NCBI RefSeq assembly: GCF_000195595.1
Contig: NZ_GL882572.1
Location: forward strand, 1 to 64,000
Reading direction: 5' to 3'
Source: Actinomyces sp. oral taxon 170 str. F0386
GTDB lineage: Bacteria; Actinomycetota; Actinomycetes; Actinomycetales; Actinomycetaceae
DNA: 64,000 nucleotides
Below the pieces are notes generated by a model. That model was not told where the DNA came from and made no database searches. It saw only the letters and a list, made by a program, of their open reading frames with translations. The translations under genes were made by a program, and so were the position numbers. Every line of letters begins with the position of its first letter. The first letter of the stretch is position 1. Shown here piece after piece: positions 1-8,186 of this stretch.

Positions 1-948
1 GCGCGAGCCACGGCCACCACCACCGGCACCGCCGCGCGCGGGGGCGCCGGGACGGCCGATGGAGGACTGACCGGGCATCATGCCCGGGTTGGGGCGGGGG
101 CCTCCCGAGCGTGGAGCGCCGGAGCGACCGGCCCCCTGAGGTCGGGCACCGCCCTGGGGACGGGGACCACCGGGACGCGGACCGCCCTGGGGACGGGGAC
201 CGCCGGAGCCACCTGGACGGGGCATGCCCTGGGAGGTGGCGAAGGGGTTGTTGCCCGGACGCGGAGCACCCGAGCGCGACTGTCCCGAGCGCTGGCCGCC
301 ACGGCCACCCTGACGGGGCATGCCCTGGGAGGTGGCGAAGGGGTTGTTGCCCGGACGCGGAGCACCGGGACGCGGTCCCGGCGTCGGGGCGTTGCGGCGA
401 GGGCCGGGCGTGGGGGCTTCGGAAGCAGGCGCTGCCGGCTTGGACGCGCCGCCTCCGGGCTTGGGGGCCTTGGGCACGTCACCAGAGACGGGGGCGTCCT
501 CCTGGGGGGCCCGCTTCGCGGTGGCCTGGGCACGGCCACCCGGCTTAGGAGCCGAGGCCGTGGGCTTGGGCACGGCTGCGGCCGTGCCCGGCTTGGGGGC
601 AGCGGCGCCGGGCTTGGGAGCTACGGGGCTCGGCGTCGAGTCCTGAGCACCTCCGGGGCCCGGTTTACCGACCTGGGTCGCACCTGGCTTGGGGGCGGCC
701 TTGGCCGGTTTGGGGGCCTGAGAGGAGGACTTAGCCGACTTGTCTGCCGGAGTGTCCGCCGGTGCCTCCTGCACCTGGGCGGCGAAGTGCTCGCGAACCC
801 GGCGAGCGACGGGGGGCTCGACCGCGGAGGAGGCCGCCTTGACGAACTCTCCCTGGTCCTTGAGCCAGGCCAGGATCACCTTCGAGGTGACCTTCTTGCC
901 AGTGGGGTCGAGCTCCTTGGCGAGCTCATGAACGCGTGGTTTAGCCAC
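1..948 (-). CDS. infB: Translation initiation factor IF-2, N-terminal part (cut by window edge)
   Basis: The 5' 316 codons of infB; the GTPase core lies beyond the left edge. IF-2 brings initiator tRNA to the 30S subunit and promotes subunit joining. Start is GTG at 948 with an AGGAG Shine-Dalgarno 4 nt upstream. Residues 1-60 ([12 protein letters not shown], then [21 protein letters not shown]) match the IF2_N domain. The rest is a low-complexity linker of Pro, Gly, Ala, Lys and Arg (KPG and RPG runs, GGRGG), which is usual for actinobacterial IF-2. A 54-bp perfect repeat inside the linker duplicates [15 protein letters not shown]. The gene follows nusA and ylxR on the same strand, the canonical rimP-nusA-ylxR-infB order. 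The 5' leader can form two competing hairpins (see 953-987). Confidence 0.95.
   Translation of the reverse strand, partial: MAKPRVHELAKELDPTGKKVTSKVILAWLKDQGEFVKAASSAVEPPVARRVREHFAAQVQEAPADTPADKSAKSSSQAPKPAKAAPKPGATQVGKPGPGGAQDSTPSPVAPKPGAAAPKPGTAAAVPKPTASAPKPGGRAQATAKRAPQEDAPVSGDVPKAPKPGGGASKPAAPASEAPTPGPRRNAPTPGPRPGAPRPGNNPFATSQGMPRQGGRGGQRSGQSRSGAPRPGNNPFATSQGMPRPGGSGGPRPQGGPRPGGPRPQGGARPQGAGRSGAPRSGGPRPNPGMMPGQSSIGRPGAPARGGAGGGGRGSR
217..366. repeat. 54-bp direct repeat inside infB linker
   Basis: Positions 217-270 and 313-366 are identical, offset by 96 bp (32 codons), so the reading frame is kept. Both copies encode the linker motif [15 protein letters not shown]. Two units only; this is an intragenic duplication, not a CRISPR array. 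Confidence 0.9.
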
Positions 949-952
949 TTTT

Positions 953-987
953 CTCCTGTCCGGTTTCCCACCCCGGACAGGGGTGGG
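953..987 (-). promoter_or_regulatory. Alternative hairpins in the infB leader overlapping the ribosome binding site
   Basis: Reading the minus strand, CCCACCCC (980-987) can pair with GGGGTGGG (967-974) around a 5-nt loop. Alternatively CCTGTCCGG (973-981) can pair over 9 perfect base pairs with CCGGACAGG (955-963), which contains the first part of the AGGAG Shine-Dalgarno (953-957). The two helices share bases and exclude each other, so one leaves the ribosome site free and the other covers it. Pairing is seen in the sequence; regulation is inferred. Confidence 0.45.
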
Positions 988-1108
988 TGCTTCTAGAGGC
1001 AGCTCATCGCTGGGTACTCATCGGGTGCCCATCGGCTTCCTACCCGCCTTCGCTATCGGTGGTCCGCTCACCCGGTCGGGCAGCGGGGACCTCGCCGTCG
1101 TTGACACG

Positions 1109-1372
1109 TCACCGTTCCAGGAACCTGCGGACCCGGACCACATCCAGTGGTCCGCCGATACGCAGGGCCCGAGAAGCGGCGCGTCGTCGCTCAGCGAGGG
1201 TGAGGCACTCCGGATCCGGGTGGATCCAGGCACCGCGCCCGGGTCTGACGGCCCGGGGGTCGACGTCGAGCTCACCACTCGGCGTCAGCACGAGGCGCAG
1301 GAGCTGCGCCCGCGGGGCTCTTCTACGGCAGCCGATGCATGTGCGCTCAGGCACGTGGGGGGTGGTCGCCAC
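1109..1372 (-). CDS. ylxR: YlxR (DUF448) family RNA-binding protein
   Basis: 87-residue protein with the family hallmark near the N-terminus: PERTCIGCRRRAPRAQLLRLV, then GRGAWIHPDPECLTLA. YlxR proteins are small nucleoid- or RNA-associated proteins nearly always encoded between nusA and infB, as here. Structural work on the family shows a basic cleft suited to RNA, but the exact role in this organism is not known. Start is GTG at 1372; GGAAGGA lies rather far upstream, so translation may depend on coupling with nusA. The 160-bp gap to infB holds the infB leader hairpins. Confidence 0.88.
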   Translation of the reverse strand: MATTPHVPERTCIGCRRRAPRAQLLRLVLTPSGELDVDPRAVRPGRGAWIHPDPECLTLAERRRAASRALRIGGPLDVVRVRRFLER

Positions 1373-1490
1373 CGTCCGTCGGTGTCCTTCCGCTGCTCTG
1401 CAACCGCTGACGCGGGCACCGCATCCGGAGAAACCCGGTGCGGGACCCGCAAAGGTCCGCCGGAAAGTCTACATCCCCGGGAAGGCCGGT

Positions 1491-2531
1491 TCAGTCGCCC
1501 AGCTCTGAGGGACCTGTCACGTCATCGGACTGCGAGCCCTGCCCCGGGGTGATCTCGCCGGACTCGGCGTCGGCGTGGATATCGATCTTCCAGCCGGTCA
1601 AGCGGGCGGCCAGGCGGGCATTCTGCCCCTCCTTGCCGATGGCCAGGGAAAGCTGGAAGTCGGGGACGATGGCGCGGGCAGTGCGCTCCTCGGCGTCGAT
1701 GACGCCCACAGCGGCCACGCGGGCCGGCGACAGGGCGTTGGCGATGAAACGCGCCGGGTCCTCCGAGTGGTCCACGATGTCGATCTTCTCACCACCGAGC
1801 TCGGTCATGACCGCGCGCACCCGCTGCCCCATGGGGCCGATGCAGGCGCCCTTGGCGTTGACGCCGCGGACCTTGGAGCGCACGGCCATCTTGGTGCGGT
1901 GCCCGGCCTCTCGGGCCACCGAGACGATCTCGACGTCACCCGACGAGATCTCGGGGACCTCGCGCTCGAAGAGCTTGCGCACCAGGCCGGGGTGGGTGCG
2001 CGAGAGGACGATCTGGGCCCCGCGGGTGCCACGGGAGACGTCGGTGACGTAGGCGCGAACGCGGTCGCCATGGCGGTAGCTCTCACCGGGGACCTGCTCA
2101 TGGGGAGGCATGATGCCCTCGTGCTCCTCGTCCAGGCGCACGTAGACGATGCGGGGGTCGCGGCCCTGCTCCACGGTGCCGGAGATCAGCTCGCCGGTCT
2201 TGTCCTTGAAGGCACCCAGGACCTCGAAGTCTCTGCGGTCCTGGATGCGCTGAACGATGACGCTGCGGGCGGTGGCCTGGGCGATGCGGCCGAAGTCGTC
2301 GGGAGTGTCGTCGAAGTACTCCCCCGTGGGCTGATCGTCCTCATCGACCTCCGGAGCCAGCACGCTCATGTGTCCGGTGCGACGGTCGATCTCGACGTGA
2401 GCACCCCGGATGGCTCCGGGCACCTTGGAGTAGGCTCCCAGGATGGCGTCCTCGATAGCGGGCAGCAGGTTGTCCAGATCAATGCCCAGCTCGTCGGCAG
2501 CGCCTCGCAGCTCCGGCATATTGATGTCCAT
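1491..2531 (-). CDS. nusA: Transcription termination/antitermination protein NusA
   Basis: 346 residues, the normal length for actinobacterial NusA, which lacks the C-terminal acidic repeats of E. coli. Residues 1-100 form the RNA-polymerase-binding N-terminal domain, about 112-178 an S1 RNA-binding domain (ISGTVEQGRDPRIVYV), then two KH domains with GxxG loops at about 231 (IGPMGQR) and 297 (AIGKEGQN). NusA binds RNA polymerase and nascent RNA and modulates pausing, termination and antitermination. Start ATG at 2531 has AAGGA just upstream; a second ATG four codons in is also possible. It lies 197 bp downstream of rimP and upstream of ylxR-infB, so it is likely part of one transcription unit. 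Confidence 0.96.
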   Translation of the reverse strand: MDINMPELRGAADELGIDLDNLLPAIEDAILGAYSKVPGAIRGAHVEIDRRTGHMSVLAPEVDEDDQPTGEYFDDTPDDFGRIAQATARSVIVQRIQDRRDFEVLGAFKDKTGELISGTVEQGRDPRIVYVRLDEEHEGIMPPHEQVPGESYRHGDRVRAYVTDVSRGTRGAQIVLSRTHPGLVRKLFEREVPEISSGDVEIVSVAREAGHRTKMAVRSKVRGVNAKGACIGPMGQRVRAVMTELGGEKIDIVDHSEDPARFIANALSPARVAAVGVIDAEERTARAIVPDFQLSLAIGKEGQNARLAARLTGWKIDIHADAESGEITPGQGSQSDDVTGPSELGD

Positions 2532-2728
2532 GGGTCCTTGGGTCCTCTCTGGTCCGCTGGGCGGGTGTGCGCTGGGCTCTCCGTCGACGTTAGCCGGTGA
2601 CGGGCCGGATGGTCCATCACGTCTTTCCGGGCGGGGCCGTCAACCTTCTCGCAGTTATCAGGTCATACATTATTCCTGGACACTATCCGCGGAGGGCATC
2701 TGATAGGCGTCGGCCTGTTGCGGCGCAT

Positions 2729-3226
2729 CTACAACCCGGTCACCACCATCCGCGCCTCGGCGATGTCCCCCAGGGCGATACGGCGCTCGACGCCGTCGAC
2801 CTCGATGCTCACCAGGCCGGCGTCGTTGTCCCCGCCGGCGTCGGCCGCCGTGACGACACCGGTGAGCTCCTCGTCAGCCGTACGCACTCGGGCGCTATGA
2901 CCAACGGCACGCCTGAAGTGACGCAGGGTGGACAGCTCGCGCTCGGCTCCGGGGGTGGAGACCTCGAGGGTGTACTGACCCTTGACGGGGTCGGACTCGT
3001 CGAGGGCCTGCGAGACAGCCGCGGTCACCGGCCCCAGGGTGTCGATGTCGAGGTCTCCGGGGCCGTCGGCCAGGTCCACGAAGACGCGCACGACCGAGTA
3101 CCTGCCCGCCCGGGTGGTCTCCACGGCCTCGAGGTGGAGTCCGGCGTCGGCGACGACGGGGGCGAGCAGGTCGGTGAGGCTGCGCGCCAGCGCGTCAGAG
3201 CGCTTGCGCGGGTCGTGGGCTGCCAT
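2729..3226 (-). CDS. rimP: Ribosome maturation factor RimP
   Basis: 165-residue RimP (DUF150) protein, needed for late 30S subunit assembly. The N-terminal alpha/beta domain includes LLAPVVADAGLHLEAVETTRAG and FVDLADGPGDLDIDTLGPVTAAVSQALDE; the C-terminal half is the SH3-like domain (YTLEVSTPGAERELSTLRHFRR). First gene of the rimP-nusA-ylxR-infB run and transcribed divergently from the DUF4439 gene at 3343, so the 116-bp gap should hold promoters for both directions. Confidence 0.95.
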   Translation of the reverse strand: MAAHDPRKRSDALARSLTDLLAPVVADAGLHLEAVETTRAGRYSVVRVFVDLADGPGDLDIDTLGPVTAAVSQALDESDPVKGQYTLEVSTPGAERELSTLRHFRRAVGHSARVRTADEELTGVVTAADAGGDNDAGLVSIEVDGVERRIALGDIAEARMVVTGL

Positions 3227-3342
3227 AGTCGTTCTTCCTCCCGTACGGGCCCGGGCGAACAGCTCGAGCGAGACGTGGTCGATGTGGTCGAGGCATGCAA
3301 GGTCGGGATCATGCTACCCGTCGTCTGTGGGAGGATTCCCGC

Positions 3343-4410
3343 GTGAAGACTCCTCGACCTCCCCGCCCCACTCAGACGAACGGTGTGCAGGTGCCCGCTG
3401 GCCATCGGGTCCGCGACAGGCTCGGAAGCGGGCACAGCAGCAACCTCGTCGCCGGCTCCGACGGCGCGCCCGGCCCTCGTATGACGCGCCGCACTGCGGT
3501 TCTCGCTCTGGGGGCCGGACTGGCCACGCTGGGCGGTTGCGGACTGCGCCTGGGGAAGGGCTCACCGGCGTCACTGCCCACGGCCTCGACGGCGGAGTCG
3601 GCTCGGGACGGCTTGGCCAGGCAGGCCGCGCTCATCTCCTCCACCGCCGGCGTGGTCTCGCAGGCCAGTGGAACCGATGCCACCACGGCGGCGCTGGCCG
3701 AGGGCGTCAAGCACACGGCAGACGCCCAGCTCGAGACTCTGGGCGGGGTGTGGGAGCCGTGGGCCTCGCAGGTGCCGTCCTCCTACCCCACTGTCGCCCC
3801 GGTGCCGTCGCCCTCGGCCGATGCCACCACGCAGGACCTGGCCGCGGCCCTGAGTGACGGCTCGACGATGGCGCGCAGGGCGGCGATCGGAGCCGCCTCG
3901 GAGCAGGACGCCCGGCTGTTCACCTCACTGACTGTGGCCTGGAGCCTTCAGCACAGTCTCTTCATCCAGGAGGGTTCGGAGGACACACCGCGCGTGGACG
4001 TGGCCCAGGGAAGCAAGATCAGTGCCGGGCTGCTGACCTCCTACGACGCAGCCCGCTACGCCATGGAGGAGATCGCGGCGCGCAGCGACGAACCCCAGCG
4101 CACCCAGGCGACGCAGGACGCCAAGGCCGCGACCTCTGTGGTCAACGCCGCCGTGGCCGCGGGTAGTGAGGACGCCCGGCTGGGCGCCTACGCCGCCCCG
4201 GCCGAGTCCTCCGACCCCGCCGTGAGCGTGGAGGTCTCCTGGGCCCGGCAGGTGTGGTCCGGCATCGTGTCCGCCGAGGTGCAGGAGGCCGGTTCCGCCA
4301 AGGTCTCCACGCCGGCCCGCGAAGCGGCCGTCACCGGCGCCGTCGACGCCGCCCGCCGTGCCACCGCCTGGGGCGCGGACTTCTCCTCCCTGCCCGGGTA
4401 CGCCGCCTGA
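3343..4410 (+). CDS. DUF4439-type secreted lipoprotein
   Basis: 355 residues from the GTG at 3343, which has GGGAGGA 7-8 nt upstream. From this start there is a 46-residue hydrophilic leader before MTRRTAVLALGAGLATLGGCG, a twin-arginine-like lipoprotein signal with lipobox LGGC. The ATG at 3481 would give a conventional signal peptide, so the true start may be there despite the better ribosome site at 3343. The mature part is alanine-rich and helical, with an HSLFIQEG and a YDAARYAMEEIAARS segment resembling the ferritin-like DUF4439 domain, found next to rimP in many actinobacteria. The function of the family is unknown. The stop is immediately followed by a small membrane-protein gene, suggesting co-transcription. 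Confidence 0.75.
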   Translation: MKTPRPPRPTQTNGVQVPAGHRVRDRLGSGHSSNLVAGSDGAPGPRMTRRTAVLALGAGLATLGGCGLRLGKGSPASLPTASTAESARDGLARQAALISSTAGVVSQASGTDATTAALAEGVKHTADAQLETLGGVWEPWASQVPSSYPTVAPVPSPSADATTQDLAAALSDGSTMARRAAIGAASEQDARLFTSLTVAWSLQHSLFIQEGSEDTPRVDVAQGSKISAGLLTSYDAARYAMEEIAARSDEPQRTQATQDAKAATSVVNAAVAAGSEDARLGAYAAPAESSDPAVSVEVSWARQVWSGIVSAEVQEAGSAKVSTPAREAAVTGAVDAARRATAWGADFSSLPGYAA

Positions 4411-4411
4411 C

Positions 4412-4678
4412 ATGCGTCTCCTCGTGGCAGTCCTGGCCGTGATCGCCGCCCTGGCGGCCGCGGACCAGCTCTTCCTATGGATGGAGCGCCGCGGCTGGAT
4501 CTACTGGCGGCGACGCAAGCCCGACCCGCGTGGAGCCGTGCTAGGCCCCATCGACAACGTCTTCAACCCGGCCCACGAGCACGTGACCCAGCAGCAGGAG
4601 ACCGAGAAGCGCCTGGCGGACATCCAGAACGACATGCAGAACATCGCGACCCCCAGGCGCAGCCGTGCCGCGGAGTAG
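4412..4678 (+). CDS. Small single-pass membrane protein
   Basis: 88-residue protein starting at the ATG one nucleotide after the stop of the DUF4439 gene. Residues 1-24 form one hydrophobic segment (RLLVAVLAVIAALAAADQLFLW), followed by a charged cytoplasmic-like tail (WIYWRRRKPDPRGAVLGPIDNVFNPAHEH, then a Gln/Glu/Lys-rich helix). The PIDNVFNPAHEH stretch recurs in small actinobacterial membrane proteins of unknown function (recollection, not searched). Tight spacing implies translational coupling to the upstream lipoprotein gene. No function assigned. Confidence 0.7.
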   Translation: MRLLVAVLAVIAALAAADQLFLWMERRGWIYWRRRKPDPRGAVLGPIDNVFNPAHEHVTQQQETEKRLADIQNDMQNIATPRRSRAAE

Positions 4679-4708
4679 CCTCCGGACGGCTGCGCCTACG
4701 GTGCCGGC

Positions 4709-6568
4709 TCAGAGGTTCCGAGCGGCCTCCAGGGCGGCGCGGACGGTGGCGCTGAGCTCGGCCGCGGCGGCGTCGGCGGGAACGGAGCGGCGATCACCGG
4801 TACGGCGGTCGCGGATCTCCACGGTCCCCTCCTTGGCCAGGTCCCGGCCGACGACAAGCGTGTAGGGCAGGCCGAGGAGCTCGGCGTCGGCGAACTTCAC
4901 GCCGGCGGAGACCTTGCGGCGGTCGTCGTAGAGGACCTCGACGCCGTCGGCGTCCAGGGCTGAGGCGACCTGTTCGGCGACGTCGAAGACCGCCTGGTCC
5001 TTGCCGGTGGCCAGGACCTGCACGTGGTAGGGGGCGATCTGGACCGGCCAGGACAGCCCCTTGTCGTCGTGGTTGGCCTCGGCCAGGGCGGCCATGACGC
5101 GGCTGACGCCGATGCCGTAGGAGCCCATGGTGACCACGCGGGCCTTGCCGTTCTCGTCCAGGACGGTCAGCCCCAGGGCCTGGGAGTACTTGCGCCCCAG
5201 CTCGAAGATGTGGCCGATCTCGATGCCGCGGGCCAGGTGGAGGGGGCCGGAGCCGTCGGGGGCGGGGTCTCCCTCGCGGACCTCGGCGGCCTCGATGGTG
5301 CCGTCGGCGGTGAAGTCACGCCCCATGACCAGGTCGAGGACGTGCTTCTTGTCGGTGTTGGCGCCGGTGACCCAGCTGGTTCCCTCCACGATCCGGGGGT
5401 CGACGAGGTAGCGCACCGAGCCGGTGAGGACCTCGGTGCCGTCGTCGAGCCTCTCCACCCGCCGCAGCGGCGAGTTGGGGCCGATGGCGGTGGGGCCGAT
5501 GTACCCGCGCACGAGCTCGGGGTGGGTCTCGAAGTCGGTGTCACCGGCCATCTCGACCTCGGCGGGGGCGACGGCGGCCTCCAGGCGCTTCATGTCGACG
5601 TCGCGGTCCCCGGGCACGCCCACGACGAGCAGCTCACGCTCGCCACCTGGGTGGATGAGGGTGACGACGACGTTCTTGAGCGTGTCGGCGGCCGTCCAGG
5701 CCCGCCCGTCCGAGCGCGGGTATGCCTCGTTGCACAGGTTGACCAGGGAGTCGATGGTCGGGGTGTCAGGGGTGTCGACGACGCGGGCCGGGCCGATCCC
5801 GGAGGCATCCACGGGATCGGGGACCACGGTGGTGACGGCCTCGGCGTTGGCCGCGTAGCCGCCTGAGGAGCGCACGAAGGTGTCCTCGCCGATCTCGCAG
5901 GGGTAGAGGAACTCCTCGGAGTGGGAGCCGCCCATGGCGCCGGCCATGGCGTTGACGATGACGTAGTCCAGACCCAGGCGGGCGAAGATCCGCTCGTAGG
6001 CGTCGCGGTGGGCCTGGTAGGCGGCGGCCAGCCCGGCGTCGTCGATGTCGAAGGAGTAGGAGTCCTTCATGACGAACTCGCGGCCGCGGATGATGCCGGC
6101 ACGGGGGCGGGCCTCGTCGCGGTACTTGGTCTGGATCTGGTAGACGATGGCCGGCAGGTCCTTGTACGAGGAGTAGAGGTCCTTGACCGCGAGGGTGAAC
6201 ATCTCCTCGTGGGTGGGAGCCAGCAGGTAGTCCCCGTCCTTGCGGTCGTGGAGCTTGAACAGGGTGGGGCCGTAGTCGTTCCAGCGTCCGGTGGCCTGGT
6301 AGGGCTCGGACGGCAGGAGAGCCGGGAAGTGGACCTCCTGACCGCCCATGGCGTCCATCCCCTGACGCACGATGGCCTCGATCTTGCGCAGGGTGCGCAA
6401 CCCCAGGGGCAGCCAGGTGTAGACGCCCGGAGCGGCGCGGCGGATGTAGCAGGCGCGCACCAAGAGGCGGTGGCTGGCGACCTCGGCGTCGGCCGGGTCC
6501 TCACGCAGGGTGCGGATGAAAGAGGTGGAGAGTCTGTGCAGCACGGGCACATGGTACGTGCTGGGCAT
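4709..6568 (-). CDS. proS: Proline--tRNA ligase
   Basis: About 619 residues from ATG 6568; GTG codons at 6550 and 6544 are alternative starts and no strong Shine-Dalgarno decides between them. Class II synthetase of the bacterial type with the editing insertion between motifs 2 and 3. [19 protein letters not shown] opens the protein, motif 2 is around [19 protein letters not shown], then the YbaK-like insertion, motif 3 ([15 protein letters not shown]) and the C-terminal anticodon-binding domain. It charges tRNA-Pro in the cytoplasm. Convergent with the small membrane-protein gene (30-bp gap) and divergent from ltrA. The frame stays open upstream to 6964 but that part overlaps ltrA and looks non-coding. 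Confidence 0.95.
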   Translation of the reverse strand: MPSTYHVPVLHRLSTSFIRTLREDPADAEVASHRLLVRACYIRRAAPGVYTWLPLGLRTLRKIEAIVRQGMDAMGGQEVHFPALLPSEPYQATGRWNDYGPTLFKLHDRKDGDYLLAPTHEEMFTLAVKDLYSSYKDLPAIVYQIQTKYRDEARPRAGIIRGREFVMKDSYSFDIDDAGLAAAYQAHRDAYERIFARLGLDYVIVNAMAGAMGGSHSEEFLYPCEIGEDTFVRSSGGYAANAEAVTTVVPDPVDASGIGPARVVDTPDTPTIDSLVNLCNEAYPRSDGRAWTAADTLKNVVVTLIHPGGERELLVVGVPGDRDVDMKRLEAAVAPAEVEMAGDTDFETHPELVRGYIGPTAIGPNSPLRRVERLDDGTEVLTGSVRYLVDPRIVEGTSWVTGANTDKKHVLDLVMGRDFTADGTIEAAEVREGDPAPDGSGPLHLARGIEIGHIFELGRKYSQALGLTVLDENGKARVVTMGSYGIGVSRVMAALAEANHDDKGLSWPVQIAPYHVQVLATGKDQAVFDVAEQVASALDADGVEVLYDDRRKVSAGVKFADAELLGLPYTLVVGRDLAKEGTVEIRDRRTGDRRSVPADAAAAELSATVRAALEAARNL

Positions 6569-6794
6569 CCAACCGGCATACGGCGCCGACGGCGTGCTAC
6601 CTGAACGCCATCGCCGACGTCGCCGCGCTGATTGGGACACACGGAGTTGGGGAGTCGCGCAGGGAGCAGCACGAAGAGCAGCGCAGAGAACAGAAAGGGT
6701 GAACAGAACGGGGAACAGCGCATGACAACCGGGAGCGCACCCGATATTCTTCGAAGCCGCCCATCGAAATGCTTGAGTATCGGAGAACCTCCCT

Positions 6795-8129
6795 ATGACT
6801 ACAACCGGAATCGGCTCCGGATCAACCAGCTCGGCGAGTCCAGCCAGTCCGGGCAGCCCAGCCAGCGCAGTTGGGGCTGAGAGCCGGAGCACCGGCCGTT
6901 TCCTGCATGCGCTGGTGCCCATGCGGTCGCGCAACCCGCATGAGGAGCACCGGGTGGCCACCACCCTTGAGCTGCTCTACGACCTGACCCTGGTGATCGC
7001 CTTCGGCGTCAACGGGGTCCAGATGGCGCATGCCCTGGCCTCGGGGCATGTGGCCGCCGGGCTGGCGGCCTTCGGCTTCGTGCAGTTCTCCACGATCTGG
7101 GCCTGGATGAGCTACTCCAGCTTCGCCTCCGCCTACGACACCGACGATTGGGGCGTGCGGATGGGGGTGGCGGTCCAGATGGTGGGCGTCATCATGATGA
7201 CCACCGGGATCCCTCAGCTGTACAAGGGTTTCGAGCACCATTGGGAGTTGCATTCCAGCACGATGGTGGCCGGGTACGTGGTCATGCGCTTCTCGATGGT
7301 CGCACTGTGGCTGCGGGCGGCGCGGGCCAATCCGGATCAGGCCCGCGCCGCCCGGATCCATGCACTGTGGATCGCATTGGTCCAGGCGCTGTGGGTCGGC
7401 ACCACCTTCTTGCATCATCTCAGCCCATTGGGGCTCTTCCTGGCCTCCGTACCGCTGTTCGCCATGGAGCTGGGAGTCCCGGCCTACCTTCTGAGCCGTT
7501 ACGACCACATGGCATGGCACCCGCACCACCTGGCTGAGCGCTTCGGCCTGCTGACGATCATCACACTGGGCGAAGTGGTCGTGGGAACCGCCGAGTCGGT
7601 CGCGGTCCTGCACTCCGAGCACGGGTGGTCGGCCTCCACAGTGGTAGTCCTGGCATCGGGTGTTTCGATCACCCTGGGCCTGTGGTGGGTCTACTTCGAG
7701 GTGCCTTTCGGCCAGATCCTCCATGAGCACCCCTCAAGGGCGCTGGCGGTGTCCTACGTCCATTTCCTCCTTTTCGCCTCGTTGGCCGCGATCGGCTCCG
7801 GTCTGCATGTGGCGGCGCTGCGGGAGGAGGGCGAGTCCGCCATCTCCTCCACCGGGGCAGTCCTGAGCGTTGTGGTGCCCGTAACCGTCTTCGTCATCGC
7901 CCTGTATGCGCTCGTGGTCGCGGTGAACCTGCGCACGCTGGGGCGGGTCCAGCAACTCATGCTGGGCCTGACCGTGGCCGCGTTGGCCGGGGCGGTGCTC
8001 CTTTCCGCGGCCGGAGTCCCCTTCGCGGCCTGCCTGGCGGTCATCGTCCTGGCCCCGTGGATCAATGTGGTGGGCGTGGAGGCCGTGGGGCGTCGGCACA
8101 TGCATGAGCGCCTGGAGTCTGGTTCGTAG
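6795..8129 (+). CDS. LtrA family (low temperature requirement A) membrane protein
   Basis: 444 residues with about a dozen hydrophobic segments and the family N-terminal motif [20 protein letters not shown] followed by [34 protein letters not shown] in the middle is another conserved LtrA block. LtrA was named from Listeria monocytogenes growth at low temperature; its biochemical activity is not established. Start ATG 6795 is preceded by GGAG about 9 nt upstream. It stands alone between divergent proS and the convergent acylase gene. Confidence 0.85.
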   Translation: MTTTGIGSGSTSSASPASPGSPASAVGAESRSTGRFLHALVPMRSRNPHEEHRVATTLELLYDLTLVIAFGVNGVQMAHALASGHVAAGLAAFGFVQFSTIWAWMSYSSFASAYDTDDWGVRMGVAVQMVGVIMMTTGIPQLYKGFEHHWELHSSTMVAGYVVMRFSMVALWLRAARANPDQARAARIHALWIALVQALWVGTTFLHHLSPLGLFLASVPLFAMELGVPAYLLSRYDHMAWHPHHLAERFGLLTIITLGEVVVGTAESVAVLHSEHGWSASTVVVLASGVSITLGLWWVYFEVPFGQILHEHPSRALAVSYVHFLLFASLAAIGSGLHVAALREEGESAISSTGAVLSVVVPVTVFVIALYALVVAVNLRTLGRVQQLMLGLTVAALAGAVLLSAAGVPFAACLAVIVLAPWINVVGVEAVGRRHMHERLESGS

Positions 8130-8166
8130 ACCCGCCGACAGCCACGCACAACCACATGCAGGCCCA

Positions 8167-8186
8167 TCAGGCTGGGCGCAGCCTGA
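8167..8186 (-). terminator. Possible terminator hairpin at the end of the acylase gene
   Basis: TCAGGCT (8167-8173) and AGCCTGA (8180-8186) form a 7-bp stem with a 6-nt loop overlapping the stop codon of the acylase gene. It sits between two convergent genes. There is no clear T-tract, so support is modest. Confidence 0.35.

Noticed and set aside
217-366. Possible CRISPR-like or mobile repeat
   Set aside because: Only two units, in frame within infB, no spacers and no cas genes.
6569-6964. Upstream extension of the proS frame
   Set aside because: Would overlap the ltrA coding region; the added residues are not conserved and proS homologues start near [14 protein letters not shown].
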